Source: Paracoccus salipaludis (GTDB lineage Bacteria > Pseudomonadota > Alphaproteobacteria > Rhodobacterales > Rhodobacteraceae). From it: DNA of 64,000 nt. This document shows, piece by piece, positions 17,749 through 25,600 of this stretch (the stretch's first letter is position 1; every line of letters begins with the position of its first letter). The DNA is taken from contig NZ_NSJZ01000008.1 of assembly GCF_002287065.1 (NCBI RefSeq), positions 57,821 to 121,820 on the forward strand, written 5' to 3'. Position numbers and translations under genes: made by a program. The notes beneath the pieces are model-generated. The model worked only from the letters and a program-made list of their open reading frames with translations, had not been told where the DNA came from and ran no database searches.

Positions 17749-18810
17749 ATGGTGCATCTGTGGGTCCGGGCGGAAAGCCGCCCCAACGAGGACAGGGTCG
17801 GCATCACCCCCGAGGGCGTGCGCGACCTGATCCGCCGCGGCTTCCGCGTCACCGTCGAGGACAGCCCGCGCCGCGTGATCCCGACCGCCGACTATCGCGC
17901 CGCCGGGGCCTCGATCGCGCCGGAAGGCTCCTGGCCCGAGGCCCCCGTGGACGCCATCGTCTTCGGCCTCAAGGAACTGCCCGAGGACGGCAGCCCGCTG
18001 ATGCACCGCCACATCATGTTCGGCCATGCCTTCAAGGGCCAGCCCGCGGGCGAGGTGCTGCTGCGCCGCTTCCGCGAAGGGGGCGGGCGGCTTTACGATC
18101 TCGAATACCTGCTGGACGACAACGGGCGCAGGCTGGCGGCCTTCGGCTACTGGGCGGGCTATGCGGGCGCGGCGGTCACGCTGAAGGCCTGGGCCGCGCA
18201 GCACCGGGGCGATATCTGCCCGCCCGTGGGCACCTATCCCGACAAGGACGCGCTTGCCACCGAACTGCGGGCGGAACTGGACGGCACCGGCCTGCCCCGC
18301 CCCCGCGCCATCGTCATCGGCGCGAAGGGCCGCGTGGGCACGGGCGCGGCGGACCTTTGCGCCGAGGTCGGCGTGCGCGTCACCAGGTGGGACATGGCGG
18401 AAACCGCGCAGGGCGGCCCCTTCCCGGAAATCCTGCTGCACGAGGTCTTCCTCAACTGCATCCTTGCGCAGCCCGGCTGCCCGGTCTTTGTCCCCGAAAG
18501 CGCCGTGAACCCCGGCCGCGCGCTGACCGCGATCGGCGACATCGCCTGCGACCCGACCAGCGCGTTCAACCCGGTCCGCGTTTATGACCGCACGACCACC
18601 TGGGACGCCCCGGTCCTGCGCGTGGCGGAACACCCGCCGCTGGACGTCATGGCCATCGACAACCTGCCCTCGATGCTGCCGCGGGAATCGAGCCTCGACT
18701 ATGCCGCCCAGCTTCTGCCGGTGCTGCGGACGCTCGACGCCATCGAGACGGGCCCCTGGGGCCGTGCCGCCGAGATCTACGACACCCATCTGAAAGGGCT
18801 TGCGCCATGA
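17749..18810 (+). CDS. Saccharopine dehydrogenase (NAD+, L-lysine-forming type)
   Basis: The 353-residue product belongs to the Lys1/alanine dehydrogenase-like family, which interconverts saccharopine with lysine and 2-oxoglutarate. Its N-terminal half has the PNT-type start (LWVRAESRPNEDRVGITPEGV, split at about 4-24) and FGHAFKGQ. A glycine-rich loop in VIGAKGRVGTGA (about 186-197) binds NAD, and CDPTSAFNPV lies near the substrate site. The next gene, a Lys9-like saccharopine reductase, overlaps by 4 bases. Together they form the two halves of the saccharopine route, likely for lysine catabolism in bacteria that make lysine via diaminopimelate (asd is nearby). Confidence 0.9.
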   Translation: MVHLWVRAESRPNEDRVGITPEGVRDLIRRGFRVTVEDSPRRVIPTADYRAAGASIAPEGSWPEAPVDAIVFGLKELPEDGSPLMHRHIMFGHAFKGQPAGEVLLRRFREGGGRLYDLEYLLDDNGRRLAAFGYWAGYAGAAVTLKAWAAQHRGDICPPVGTYPDKDALATELRAELDGTGLPRPRAIVIGAKGRVGTGAADLCAEVGVRVTRWDMAETAQGGPFPEILLHEVFLNCILAQPGCPVFVPESAVNPGRALTAIGDIACDPTSAFNPVRVYDRTTTWDAPVLRVAEHPPLDVMAIDNLPSMLPRESSLDYAAQLLPVLRTLDAIETGPWGRAAEIYDTHLKGLAP

Positions 18811-19946
18811 CGATCCACTGGGTCGGAACCGGACTTTCCGCCGTTCCCGGACTGCGGCGGCTGCTGAAGGGGCAGACCCCCGTCGCCGTCTGGAACCGCA
18901 CGGTCGAGAAGGCCCGCGAGGCCGTGGGCGACCTGACCTCGGACATCCGCGAATACAGCGCGCAGGCACTGGCCGCCGCCGTCCGGCCCGGTGACGTGGT
19001 GGTGTCCATGCTGCCCGCCGACCAGCACCCGCCGCTGGCGCGCATGTGCATCGAGAAAAGGGCGCATTTCGTCAGCTCTTCCTACATCTCGCCCGAGATG
19101 GCGGCGCTGGAGCAGGCAGCGATGGACGCAGGCGTGGCGCTGGTGAACGAGGTGGGCCTTGATCCCGGCATCGACCACCTGATGGCGCATGAGCTGGTGG
19201 CCGACTACCGCCATGTGGCGCAGCCGGGCGACGAGATTGCCTTCACCAGCTATTGCGGCGGCATCCCCAAGCATCCGAACCCCTTCCGCTACAAGTTCTC
19301 GTGGTCGCCCCTCGGCGTGCTGCGCGCGCTGCGCGCGCCCTCGCTGTCGATCCGGGACGGGGCGGAGCGCCGGGTGGACCGTCCCTGGCACGCGATCGAG
19401 CCCTATGACGCGCCCCTGCCCGTGCCCGAGCGCTTCGAGGTCTATCCCAACCGCGATTCCACGGCCTTCGTGGGCCAGTACGGCTTCGACCCCGACTGGA
19501 CCCTGCGGGACTTCGTGCGCGGCACCATCCGGCTGAAGGGCTGGGCCGAGGCTTGGGCCCCGGTCTTCGTCGAGGTCGAGGGCCTTGCAGGCCCCGAGGG
19601 CGACGCCCGCCTGCGCGAGATGGCCGAGGAGTTCTGGTCGCAGCACGCCTATGCCGAGGGCGAGCCCGACCGCGTCGTCCTGTTCGTCCGCCTGGGTGCG
19701 ACCCGCGATGGCCAGCCGGTCTTCGACAAGGAATGGGTGCTGGACGCCCAGGGCAACGACAAGGGCACGGCCATGGCGCAGCTTGTCTCGATCCCGGTGG
19801 CGATGGCGGTCGAGGCGGTTCTGGCGGGCGCCTTCCCGCCGGGCGTCCACGCCGCCCCCGACGACCCCGACCTCGTCGGCCGCTGGCTGGTCGAGGTGGG
19901 CGAGATCGCCGACCACATGGCCAAGGTCAACCACCTCGGCGCCTGA
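18807..19946 (+). CDS. Saccharopine dehydrogenase-like reductase (glutamate-forming type)
   Basis: This 379-residue protein is of the Lys9 / LKR-SDH dehydrogenase type. It has an N-terminal Rossmann fold (HWVGTGLSAVPGL), the conserved NEVGLDPGIDHLMAH (about 113-127), and YCGGIPKHPNPFRYKFSWS (about 149-167), which is diagnostic of saccharopine dehydrogenase C-domains. It would oxidise saccharopine to glutamate and aminoadipate semialdehyde. It starts in the ATGA overlap with the upstream lysine-forming enzyme, so the two should be made in equal amounts. Two separate proteins here replace the fused bifunctional enzyme of animals and plants. Confidence 0.9.
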   Translation: MTIHWVGTGLSAVPGLRRLLKGQTPVAVWNRTVEKAREAVGDLTSDIREYSAQALAAAVRPGDVVVSMLPADQHPPLARMCIEKRAHFVSSSYISPEMAALEQAAMDAGVALVNEVGLDPGIDHLMAHELVADYRHVAQPGDEIAFTSYCGGIPKHPNPFRYKFSWSPLGVLRALRAPSLSIRDGAERRVDRPWHAIEPYDAPLPVPERFEVYPNRDSTAFVGQYGFDPDWTLRDFVRGTIRLKGWAEAWAPVFVEVEGLAGPEGDARLREMAEEFWSQHAYAEGEPDRVVLFVRLGATRDGQPVFDKEWVLDAQGNDKGTAMAQLVSIPVAMAVEAVLAGAFPPGVHAAPDDPDLVGRWLVEVGEIADHMAKVNHLGA

Positions 19947-19959
19947 AGCCGCCAAACCC

Positions 19960-19987
19960 CCGGCAGGGACGCCCCCGACCCTGCCGG
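19960..19987 (+). terminator. Hairpin after the saccharopine dehydrogenase pair
   Basis: CCGGCAGGG (19960-19968) pairs with CCCTGCCGG (19979-19987), 13 bases after the stop codon. No T tract follows; it may be a 3' stabiliser or a weak terminator. Confidence 0.5.
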
Positions 19988-20188
19988 ACCCCGCCCGCGC
20001 TTCCTTCCGACCCGGAGAACCCTGCGGGCATCCGAGCGCCCGGTCGCGAGGCGGAACGGGACTCAGCCGTCAGGGCGGTCCCCGCCGATGCCCGCGGCGA
20101 ACCGTTTCAAGCCACGGCAACGGCTCGCCGGAACGGGCGGGAACAGCGGCCGGTGCGGCCGTACCCCTTCACGCTTCGGTCAACCGCC

Positions 20189-20215
20189 GGAACGTTTCCC
20201 TGCCCCTCCCGTTCC
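20189..20215 (+). promoter_or_regulatory. Inverted repeat GGAACG/CGTTCC before the aldose dehydrogenase gene
   Basis: GGAACG (20189-20194) and CGTTCC (20210-20215) are separated by 15 bases, ending 27 bases before the ATG at 20243. It could be an operator; it also resembles a shortened GGAAC/CGTT stress promoter, but the spacing is one or two bases too short. Confidence 0.3.
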
Positions 20216-20242
20216 CTCAGGCACATGCCAAGGGAGTCGCAG

Positions 20243-21430
20243 ATGCCGTTCCTTCGTCCGACCGCGGCACTTGCCGCCCTGATCTTCACCCCGCTGGCCG
20301 CCTGCGCGCAGGAGTTCAACAGCGCTCCCCCGAACGCGTCCAACCAGACGCCCGCCTTCGAGGGCCAGACCCGCGCGCCCGCCATGGCCGACGACATCGC
20401 GCTGGACACGACCTTCATCGCGGACGGGCTGGAACATCCCTGGGGCATGGCGCAGCTTCCCGACGGCGGTTGGCTGGTGACCGAGCGTCCGGGCCGGCTG
20501 CGGATCGTCTCGGCCCGCGGCGCGCTGTCCGATCCCATCGGCGGCCTTCCCGAGATTTCGGCGGGCGGCCAGGGCGGGTTGCTGGACGTGGCGATCGCCC
20601 CCGACTTCGCCCAAAGCCGGCGGCTCTGGATCAGCTATGCCGCACCCGCGCAGGGCGGCAACCATACGGCGGTCGCCACGGCCACGCTGTCGGCGGACAA
20701 CTCGGCGCTGGAAAACGTCAAGCAGATCTTCGCGCAGGTGCCGGTCTATGACGGCAACAAGCACTTCGGCAGCCGGGTGGTGCCCGACGGGCAGGGCAAC
20801 CTGTTCGTGACGCTGGGCGAGCGTTCGGACGTGCCGATCCGCGATACGGCGCAAGCCGACGACAACCACCTGGGCAAGATCGTCCGCATCGACGCCCTGA
20901 CCGGGGCGCCCGCCGCAGGGAACCCCTCGATGGGCCTGCCGGAAACCTACGCCAAGGGTCTGCGCAACGTGCAGGCGGCGGCGCTGGACGGCAACGGGCG
21001 GCTTTGGACCATCGAGCACGGGCCGAAGGGCGGGGACGAGCTGAACCGGATCGAGGCGGGCCGGAACTACGGCTGGCCGGTCATCACCTATGGTGTCGAC
21101 TATTCGGGCGCGCCGATCAACGAGGGGATCACCGCGCGCGAGGGGATGGAGCAGCCGGTCTATTACTGGGACCCGGTGATCGCACCGGCGGGACTGGCCT
21201 TCTACCGGGGCGAGATGTTCCCCGAATGGAACGGCCATCTGCTGACCGGGGCGCTGCAGGGCGACCACGGCCTCGTGCGGCTGCGGCTCGAGGGCGACCG
21301 GGTGACGGGCGAGGCGCGCCACCTCGAAGGCATCGGTCGCGTGCGCGACGTCGAGGTGGCGCCCGACGGCTCGATCCTGCTGCTGACCGACAAGGACAAC
21401 GGCGAGCTGGTGCGGGTGACGCGCCAGTAG
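20243..21430 (+). CDS. PQQ-dependent soluble aldose sugar dehydrogenase (YliI/Asd type)
   Basis: This exported beta-propeller enzyme of 395 residues is of the glucose/sorbosone dehydrogenase family. Family marks are LEHPWGMAQLPDGGWLVTERPG (split at about 55-76), GGQGGLLDVAIAPDF (about 109-123), HFGSRVVPDGQGNLFVTLGER and IEHGPKGGDELNRIEAGRNYGWP-type sequence that contacts PQQ and calcium. The N-terminus is a signal peptide with a lipobox-like LAAC (C21), so it may be a lipoprotein. The ATG at 20243 is preferred over one at 20225 because AGGGAG (20231-20236) sits between them. Confidence 0.9.
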   Translation: MPFLRPTAALAALIFTPLAACAQEFNSAPPNASNQTPAFEGQTRAPAMADDIALDTTFIADGLEHPWGMAQLPDGGWLVTERPGRLRIVSARGALSDPIGGLPEISAGGQGGLLDVAIAPDFAQSRRLWISYAAPAQGGNHTAVATATLSADNSALENVKQIFAQVPVYDGNKHFGSRVVPDGQGNLFVTLGERSDVPIRDTAQADDNHLGKIVRIDALTGAPAAGNPSMGLPETYAKGLRNVQAAALDGNGRLWTIEHGPKGGDELNRIEAGRNYGWPVITYGVDYSGAPINEGITAREGMEQPVYYWDPVIAPAGLAFYRGEMFPEWNGHLLTGALQGDHGLVRLRLEGDRVTGEARHLEGIGRVRDVEVAPDGSILLLTDKDNGELVRVTRQ

Positions 21431-21460
21431 ACCCGGGCGATCCGGGAAAGCCCTGGGAAG

Positions 21461-21481
21461 GGGCGGGGTGAAACCCCGCCC
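21461..21481 (+). terminator. Hairpin after the aldose dehydrogenase gene
   Basis: GGGCGGGGT (21461-21469) pairs with ACCCCGCCC (21473-21481) with a three-base loop, 31 bases after the stop. No T run follows. Confidence 0.5.
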
Positions 21482-21689
21482 TGCGGCAACCGGGCCAGTC
21501 GGTCCGCGACCCTGCCGCAGGAAGGATGCCCATGGGGGCAGGTTCCACCCCGCCGACAGGACGCGGCATCAGCTCGACGCCCCGTCCCGATCCTCCCGAT
21601 CCGCAGAAGGCCCTTGCCCGCACCAGTCGCGGGCGCCGCAGGCAGTCCGGGGTCCCTCCATCACGAGGCCGGACCCCGCCGGGGACTGC

Positions 21690-22037
21690 TCACCCCCTGA
21701 GCAGGTCGTCCTCTTCCTCGCCGGGCGTCAGGCCGAGCGCCTCCATCCCGGCTTCCAGGTGGTCGGCCAGATGCGGCTCGCCCATCAGGTAGTCCTCGGT
21801 CGGCGTGGTCTTTTCCGCCTTGGCGGTCGAGATCGCCTCTTCGAGGTCGTCGGCGTCGAAGGTGCCGCGGCCGATCCACATGACGGCGGTCAGTTCGGCC
21901 TGCTCGTCCTCGGTCATGTCGGCGATGAAGTCGCGCAGCTCGAAGGCATTCCGCCCGCCGCGGCCGTCGGGCCCGTGGTCATAGTCGCGGGCGCGGAGGA
22001 TGACGAAGGCGATCTTGTCGGCGCCGATTTCCAGCAT
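21690..22037 (-). CDS. DUF3775 family protein
   Basis: This 115-residue acidic cytoplasmic protein starts MLEIGADKIAFVILRARDYD, the typical opening of DUF3775 proteins of alphaproteobacteria, followed by a helix-rich DFIADMTEDEQAELTAVMWIGRGTF-like core (about 37-61) and an acidic tail. The function is unknown. It is downstream of mutL on the same strand, with a 49-base gap, so it may be cotranscribed. Confidence 0.75.
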   Translation of the reverse strand: MLEIGADKIAFVILRARDYDHGPDGRGGRNAFELRDFIADMTEDEQAELTAVMWIGRGTFDADDLEEAISTAKAEKTTPTEDYLMGEPHLADHLEAGMEALGLTPGEEEDDLLRG

Positions 22038-22086
22038 GGCACTTCCCCTTTTCCCCGGTTCTCGCGCGCAGGCGGGGCCGCGTCAA

Positions 22087-23916
22087 TCAGCGGCCGAACA
22101 GCCGTTCGACATCCGCAAGCTTCAGTTCCACCCAGGTCGGGCGGCCGTGGTTGCACTGGCCCGCGCGGGGCGTGCGCTCCATCTCGCGCAGCAGCGCGTT
22201 CATCTCCTCGCCCGTCAGGCTGCGGCCCGACCGCACCGAGCCGTGGCAGGCCATGGAGGACAGCACCGCATCCAGCCGCCCCTGCAGCCGGTCCGAGGCG
22301 CCCTGCTCGGCCAGATCGTCGGCGATGTCGCGCAAGAGCGCCGCGGCATCCGCCTGCCCCAGCGCGGCGGGCAGTTCCCGCACCGCCACGCAGCCCGGGC
22401 CGAAGGGCTCGATGACAAGGCCCAGCCGGTCCAGATCCCCGGCCGCCGCCAGCACCCGCTCGGCATCCGCGCCCAGATCCACGATGGCCGGGATCAGCAG
22501 CGCCTGACTGGGCACGCGCGCCTGCGCGGCCTGCGCCTTGAGCCGTTCGTAGACCAGCCGCTCATGGGCGGCGTGCTGGTCCACGATCACGATGCCGTTG
22601 CGGCTTTGCGCCACGATCCAGTTTCCGTGCAGCTGCGCGCGCGCCGCCCCCAGGGGTGCGTCGGGGGCTTCGGCCACCGGCTCGATCCGCGCGGCGGCCG
22701 GGAAGGTCGCCTCGGGCGCCTCGGCAAAGCCCTGGGGGGAGGCGGACGCGGGCGCAAGCGGGGCCTGCGCCGCATGGGCGGCCGCAACCGCGGCAGGGGA
22801 AGGCGCGGGGCTGCGCCAGAAGGACGGTCCCGCCTCGGGGCGCATTGCCGCCAGCGTGGCCGCCCCCCCGGTCGAGGAGGCGCGGTGCCCCGCCCCCGCC
22901 AGCGCGTGGCGCAGCGTGGCGACGACCAGCCCACGCGCGGCGTCGGGCTCGCGGAAGCGCACCTCGGCCTTGGCGGGATGGACGTTCACGTCCACGCCCT
23001 GCGGATCGCAGGACACGAACAGCACCGCCGCCGGGTGCCGGCCCTGGGGCAGCACGTCGAAATAGCCCGCCCGGAGCGCCCCGGTCAGCAGCTTGTCCCG
23101 CACCGGCCGCGTGTTGACGAAGAGATGCTGCGCCACCGCCGCGCCGCGCGAATAGGTGGGCAGGGCGGCAAGGCCGGTCAGGCGCAGCCCGTCGCGCTCG
23201 GCCTCCAGCGGGATGGCGTTCTCGATGAACTCGCGTCCCATGACCCGGCCGATGCGGGCGGACAGGGCGTCGAAGAGATCTCCCTGCTCGGCATCGGCGC
23301 GGAAAAGGACGCGGCCCTCGTCCTCGTCGGTGAGGGTGAGGGCCACCGAAGGCTCGGCCATGGCGAGGCGGCGCACGACCTCGGCGATGGCCTGCGTCTC
23401 GGCCCGGTCGGACCGCAGGAAGCGCAACCGGGCGGGCGTCGCGAAGAACAGGTCGCGCAGTTCGACCACCGTGCCGCGGTTGGCGGCGGCAGGGCGCACG
23501 GGCTCGGTCCGGCCGCCCGCGACGGCGATGCGCGCGGCCTCGTGCCCGGCCGCGCGGCTGGTGATGGTCAGGCGGCCCACGGCGCCGAGGCTCGGCAGCG
23601 CCTCGCCCCGGAAGCCGAAGGAGCGGATGTCCAGCAGGTCCGAGCCGTCGATCTTCGAGGTGGCGTGGCGCGCCAGCGCCAGCGGCAGGTCCTCGGCGGT
23701 CATGCCGCAGCCGTCGTCGGTGACGCGGATCAGCCGCTTGCCGCCGCCCGCGATGGCGATGTCGATCCGGGTCGCGCCCGCGTCCAGCGCGTTCTCGACC
23801 AGCTCCTTCACGGCCGAGGCGGGCCGTTCCACAACCTCGCCCGCCGCAATGCGGTTTGCCGCGGATTCGTCGAGCTGGCGGATCACCGGCCGGATATCAG
23901 GGTCGTGGCGGGTCAT
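22087..23916 (-). CDS. mutL: DNA mismatch repair protein MutL
   Basis: MutL couples mismatch recognition by MutS to strand incision. The 609-residue product has the GHKL ATPase motifs [31 protein letters not shown] N-terminus (E, N and DDGCGM), [11 protein letters not shown] and a C-terminal dimer/nuclease domain. The nuclease motif [12 protein letters not shown] (about 444-455) and [10 protein letters not shown] and QCNHGRPT near the end are intact, so it should nick DNA itself, as expected in bacteria without MutH. A Pro/Ala-rich linker (about 330-420) joins the domains. The start at 23916 is divergent from the lipoprotein at 24056. Confidence 0.97.
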   Translation of the reverse strand: MTRHDPDIRPVIRQLDESAANRIAAGEVVERPASAVKELVENALDAGATRIDIAIAGGGKRLIRVTDDGCGMTAEDLPLALARHATSKIDGSDLLDIRSFGFRGEALPSLGAVGRLTITSRAAGHEAARIAVAGGRTEPVRPAAANRGTVVELRDLFFATPARLRFLRSDRAETQAIAEVVRRLAMAEPSVALTLTDEDEGRVLFRADAEQGDLFDALSARIGRVMGREFIENAIPLEAERDGLRLTGLAALPTYSRGAAVAQHLFVNTRPVRDKLLTGALRAGYFDVLPQGRHPAAVLFVSCDPQGVDVNVHPAKAEVRFREPDAARGLVVATLRHALAGAGHRASSTGGAATLAAMRPEAGPSFWRSPAPSPAAVAAAHAAQAPLAPASASPQGFAEAPEATFPAAARIEPVAEAPDAPLGAARAQLHGNWIVAQSRNGIVIVDQHAAHERLVYERLKAQAAQARVPSQALLIPAIVDLGADAERVLAAAGDLDRLGLVIEPFGPGCVAVRELPAALGQADAAALLRDIADDLAEQGASDRLQGRLDAVLSSMACHGSVRSGRSLTGEEMNALLREMERTPRAGQCNHGRPTWVELKLADVERLFGR

Positions 23917-23988
23917 GGTTCCGAACTAGCACGGACGGGGATGCGCGGGAAAGATTCTCGACTCCTCGCGGGTTTGCGCGCTGCCGAG

Positions 23989-24015
23989 GGAACCGGGGAG
24001 GTCCGTTGCGTCGTT
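23989..24015 (+). promoter_or_regulatory. Candidate EcfG-type general-stress promoter
   Basis: GGAACC (23989-23994), 17 bases, then CGTT (24012-24015) matches the GGAAC...GTT promoter of the alphaproteobacterial general stress sigma factor EcfG. The start codon of the lipoprotein gene is 41 bases downstream, a typical leader length. The match is seen; sigma-factor use is inferred. Confidence 0.5.
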
Positions 24016-24055
24016 GTCAGGTGCAGCAGACGTTCAAAAATCGCAGGAGATCATC

Positions 24056-24235
24056 ATGAAGAAGACGGCAGCAATCCTGATCTGCGGCCTGACGCTGGCC
24101 GTGGCCGGCTGCGGCGACAACTCGACCGAGCGTGCGGTGACCGGCGCCACCACCGGCGCGATCGTGGCCGGTCCCGTCGGCGCGGCGGTCGGCGGCATCG
24201 CGGGCGGCAGCGGCGCGGTGCAGGTCAATCCGTAA
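24056..24235 (+). CDS. Small glycine-zipper lipoprotein
   Basis: The 59-residue product has a lysine-started signal peptide and a lipobox LAVAGC, so the mature chain starts at C19. The remainder is a glycine-zipper helix pair (TGATTGAIVAGPVGAAVGG, about 29-47) like those of small envelope stress lipoproteins. AGGAGA (24045-24050) supports the ATG at 24056. The upstream GGAACC-N17-CGTT element suggests stress induction. The role is probably in envelope integrity; no specific function is known. Confidence 0.8.
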   Translation: MKKTAAILICGLTLAVAGCGDNSTERAVTGATTGAIVAGPVGAAVGGIAGGSGAVQVNP

Positions 24236-24244
24236 GGCGCGGTT

Positions 24245-24268
24245 CGGCCCGCCATCCCTGGCGGGCCG
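24245..24268 (+). terminator. Hairpin between the lipoprotein and the M16 gene
   Basis: CGGCCCGCC (24245-24253) pairs with GGCGGGCCG (24260-24268), ten bases after the lipoprotein stop and between convergent genes. Confidence 0.6.
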
Positions 24269-24283
24269 CCGTTCGGGCGGGCG

Positions 24284-25600
24284 TCACGAACCCGAGGCCT
24301 CGATTCCTTCGGGCCGCCCGACCAGGACGAACTCCAGCTTCCCGGGGTCCAGCACCTCGCGCGCGACGCGTTCCACGTCCTCGGCCGTCACGGCCTCGAT
24401 CTTCTGGTTGCGCGTGTTCACGTAGTCGCGCGGCATTCCCATCAGCTGCATTCCCGACAGAATGCCCGCGATCCGGCGGTTGCCGTCGAAGCGCAGGGGA
24501 TATTCGCCCGTCAGGTAGGTCTTGGCGTCGTGCAGCTCCTGCTCGGTCACGCCCTCGCGCATCGCACCCCAGACCTCGCGCACCAGCGCCACGGCCTCGC
24601 CCGTGCGGTCGTTGGCGGTGGCCATGCCGCCCGCCCAGGTCTCGCCCAGGACCATGTTCGACAGCCCCGTGCCCACACCATAGGTCAGGCCGCGCTTTTC
24701 ACGGATCTCCTCCATCAGGCGCGAGGAAAAGCCGCCGCCCCCGAGGATATGGTTCAGCACAAAGGCCGCGAAATAATCGGGATGGTCCATCGGCAGGCCG
24801 GGCTGGGCGAAGCTGACCACCGTCTGCGGGCTGTCCCAGTCGATCACAACGGTTTCGCCGGTCAGCTTCAGATCGGCCTTGGGCGGCAGCGGCGCGGTCG
24901 CCTGGGCCGGAAGGCCGCCCAGGATGCGGTCGATCAGCATGCCCAGGGCCTCGGCGTCGATGTCGCCCGCGGCCGACACCAGCACCCGGTCGCGGGCCAG
25001 GACGCGGTCCTTGGCCGCCAGCAGGTCGTCGCGGGTCAGGGCCGCGACCGATCCTTCCGTCCCGCTGATGACCGAGCCATAGGGGTGGTCGCCCCAGGCA
25101 CGGCGGGCCATTTCCTTGGACGCGATCCCCTGGGGATCGCTGTCCTGCGCGCGGATCGAGGACTGGACCTGCGCGCGCACCCGTTCGATCGCGTCGGCGT
25201 CGAAGCGGGGGCGTGTCAGGGCGTCGGCCAGCAGGTCCGCGGCCCGGTCGCGGTTTTCCGTCAGCGCGCGGAAGCTGATGCTGACCGCGTCGTCCGAGAC
25301 GTCGAAGCCGGCCGAGGCGGCAAGCTCCTCCATCGCTTGCGCGAAAGCCACAGCGTCGCGGTCGCCCGCGCCTTCTTCCAGCAGCGCGGTCATCAGGTTG
25401 ATCGCCCCACGCTTGTCGGGCGCATCGACCGAGGCCCCGCCCTTGAAGGCGATTTCCAGGGCGACAAAGGGGATCGAGTCGTCCTCGACCAGCCAGGCGG
25501 TGATGCCGCCGGGCGAGGTCACCTCCTGGATGTCGATTGCGCGGGCGGGCAGCGCCGCGAAAAGCACCAGCGCGAGCGCGGAAAGGAAGCTGCGGATCAT
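24284..25600 (-). CDS. M16 peptidase family protein lacking the catalytic motif
   Basis: This 438-residue exported protein (signal peptide to about residue 21, PARA-I) has the M16 fold, but the zinc motif HxxEH is absent: the matching helix reads GAINLMTALLEEGAG. It retains the C-terminal M16 substrate-binding signature, EIREKRGLTYGVG. Such proteins form heterodimers with an active M16 partner, which is the gene immediately upstream (ATGA overlap at 25597-25600). The pair would be a periplasmic oligopeptidase. Confidence 0.9.
   Translation of the reverse strand: MIRSFLSALALVLFAALPARAIDIQEVTSPGGITAWLVEDDSIPFVALEIAFKGGASVDAPDKRGAINLMTALLEEGAGDRDAVAFAQAMEELAASAGFDVSDDAVSISFRALTENRDRAADLLADALTRPRFDADAIERVRAQVQSSIRAQDSDPQGIASKEMARRAWGDHPYGSVISGTEGSVAALTRDDLLAAKDRVLARDRVLVSAAGDIDAEALGMLIDRILGGLPAQATAPLPPKADLKLTGETVVIDWDSPQTVVSFAQPGLPMDHPDYFAAFVLNHILGGGGFSSRLMEEIREKRGLTYGVGTGLSNMVLGETWAGGMATANDRTGEAVALVREVWGAMREGVTEQELHDAKTYLTGEYPLRFDGNRRIAGILSGMQLMGMPRDYVNTRNQKIEAVTAEDVERVAREVLDPGKLEFVLVGRPEGIEASGS

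Noticed and set aside
16725..18587. A 620-residue plus-strand frame across the NlpC/P60 and saccharopine genes
   Set aside because: It is an out-of-frame shadow crossing several real genes with coupled start/stop overlaps.
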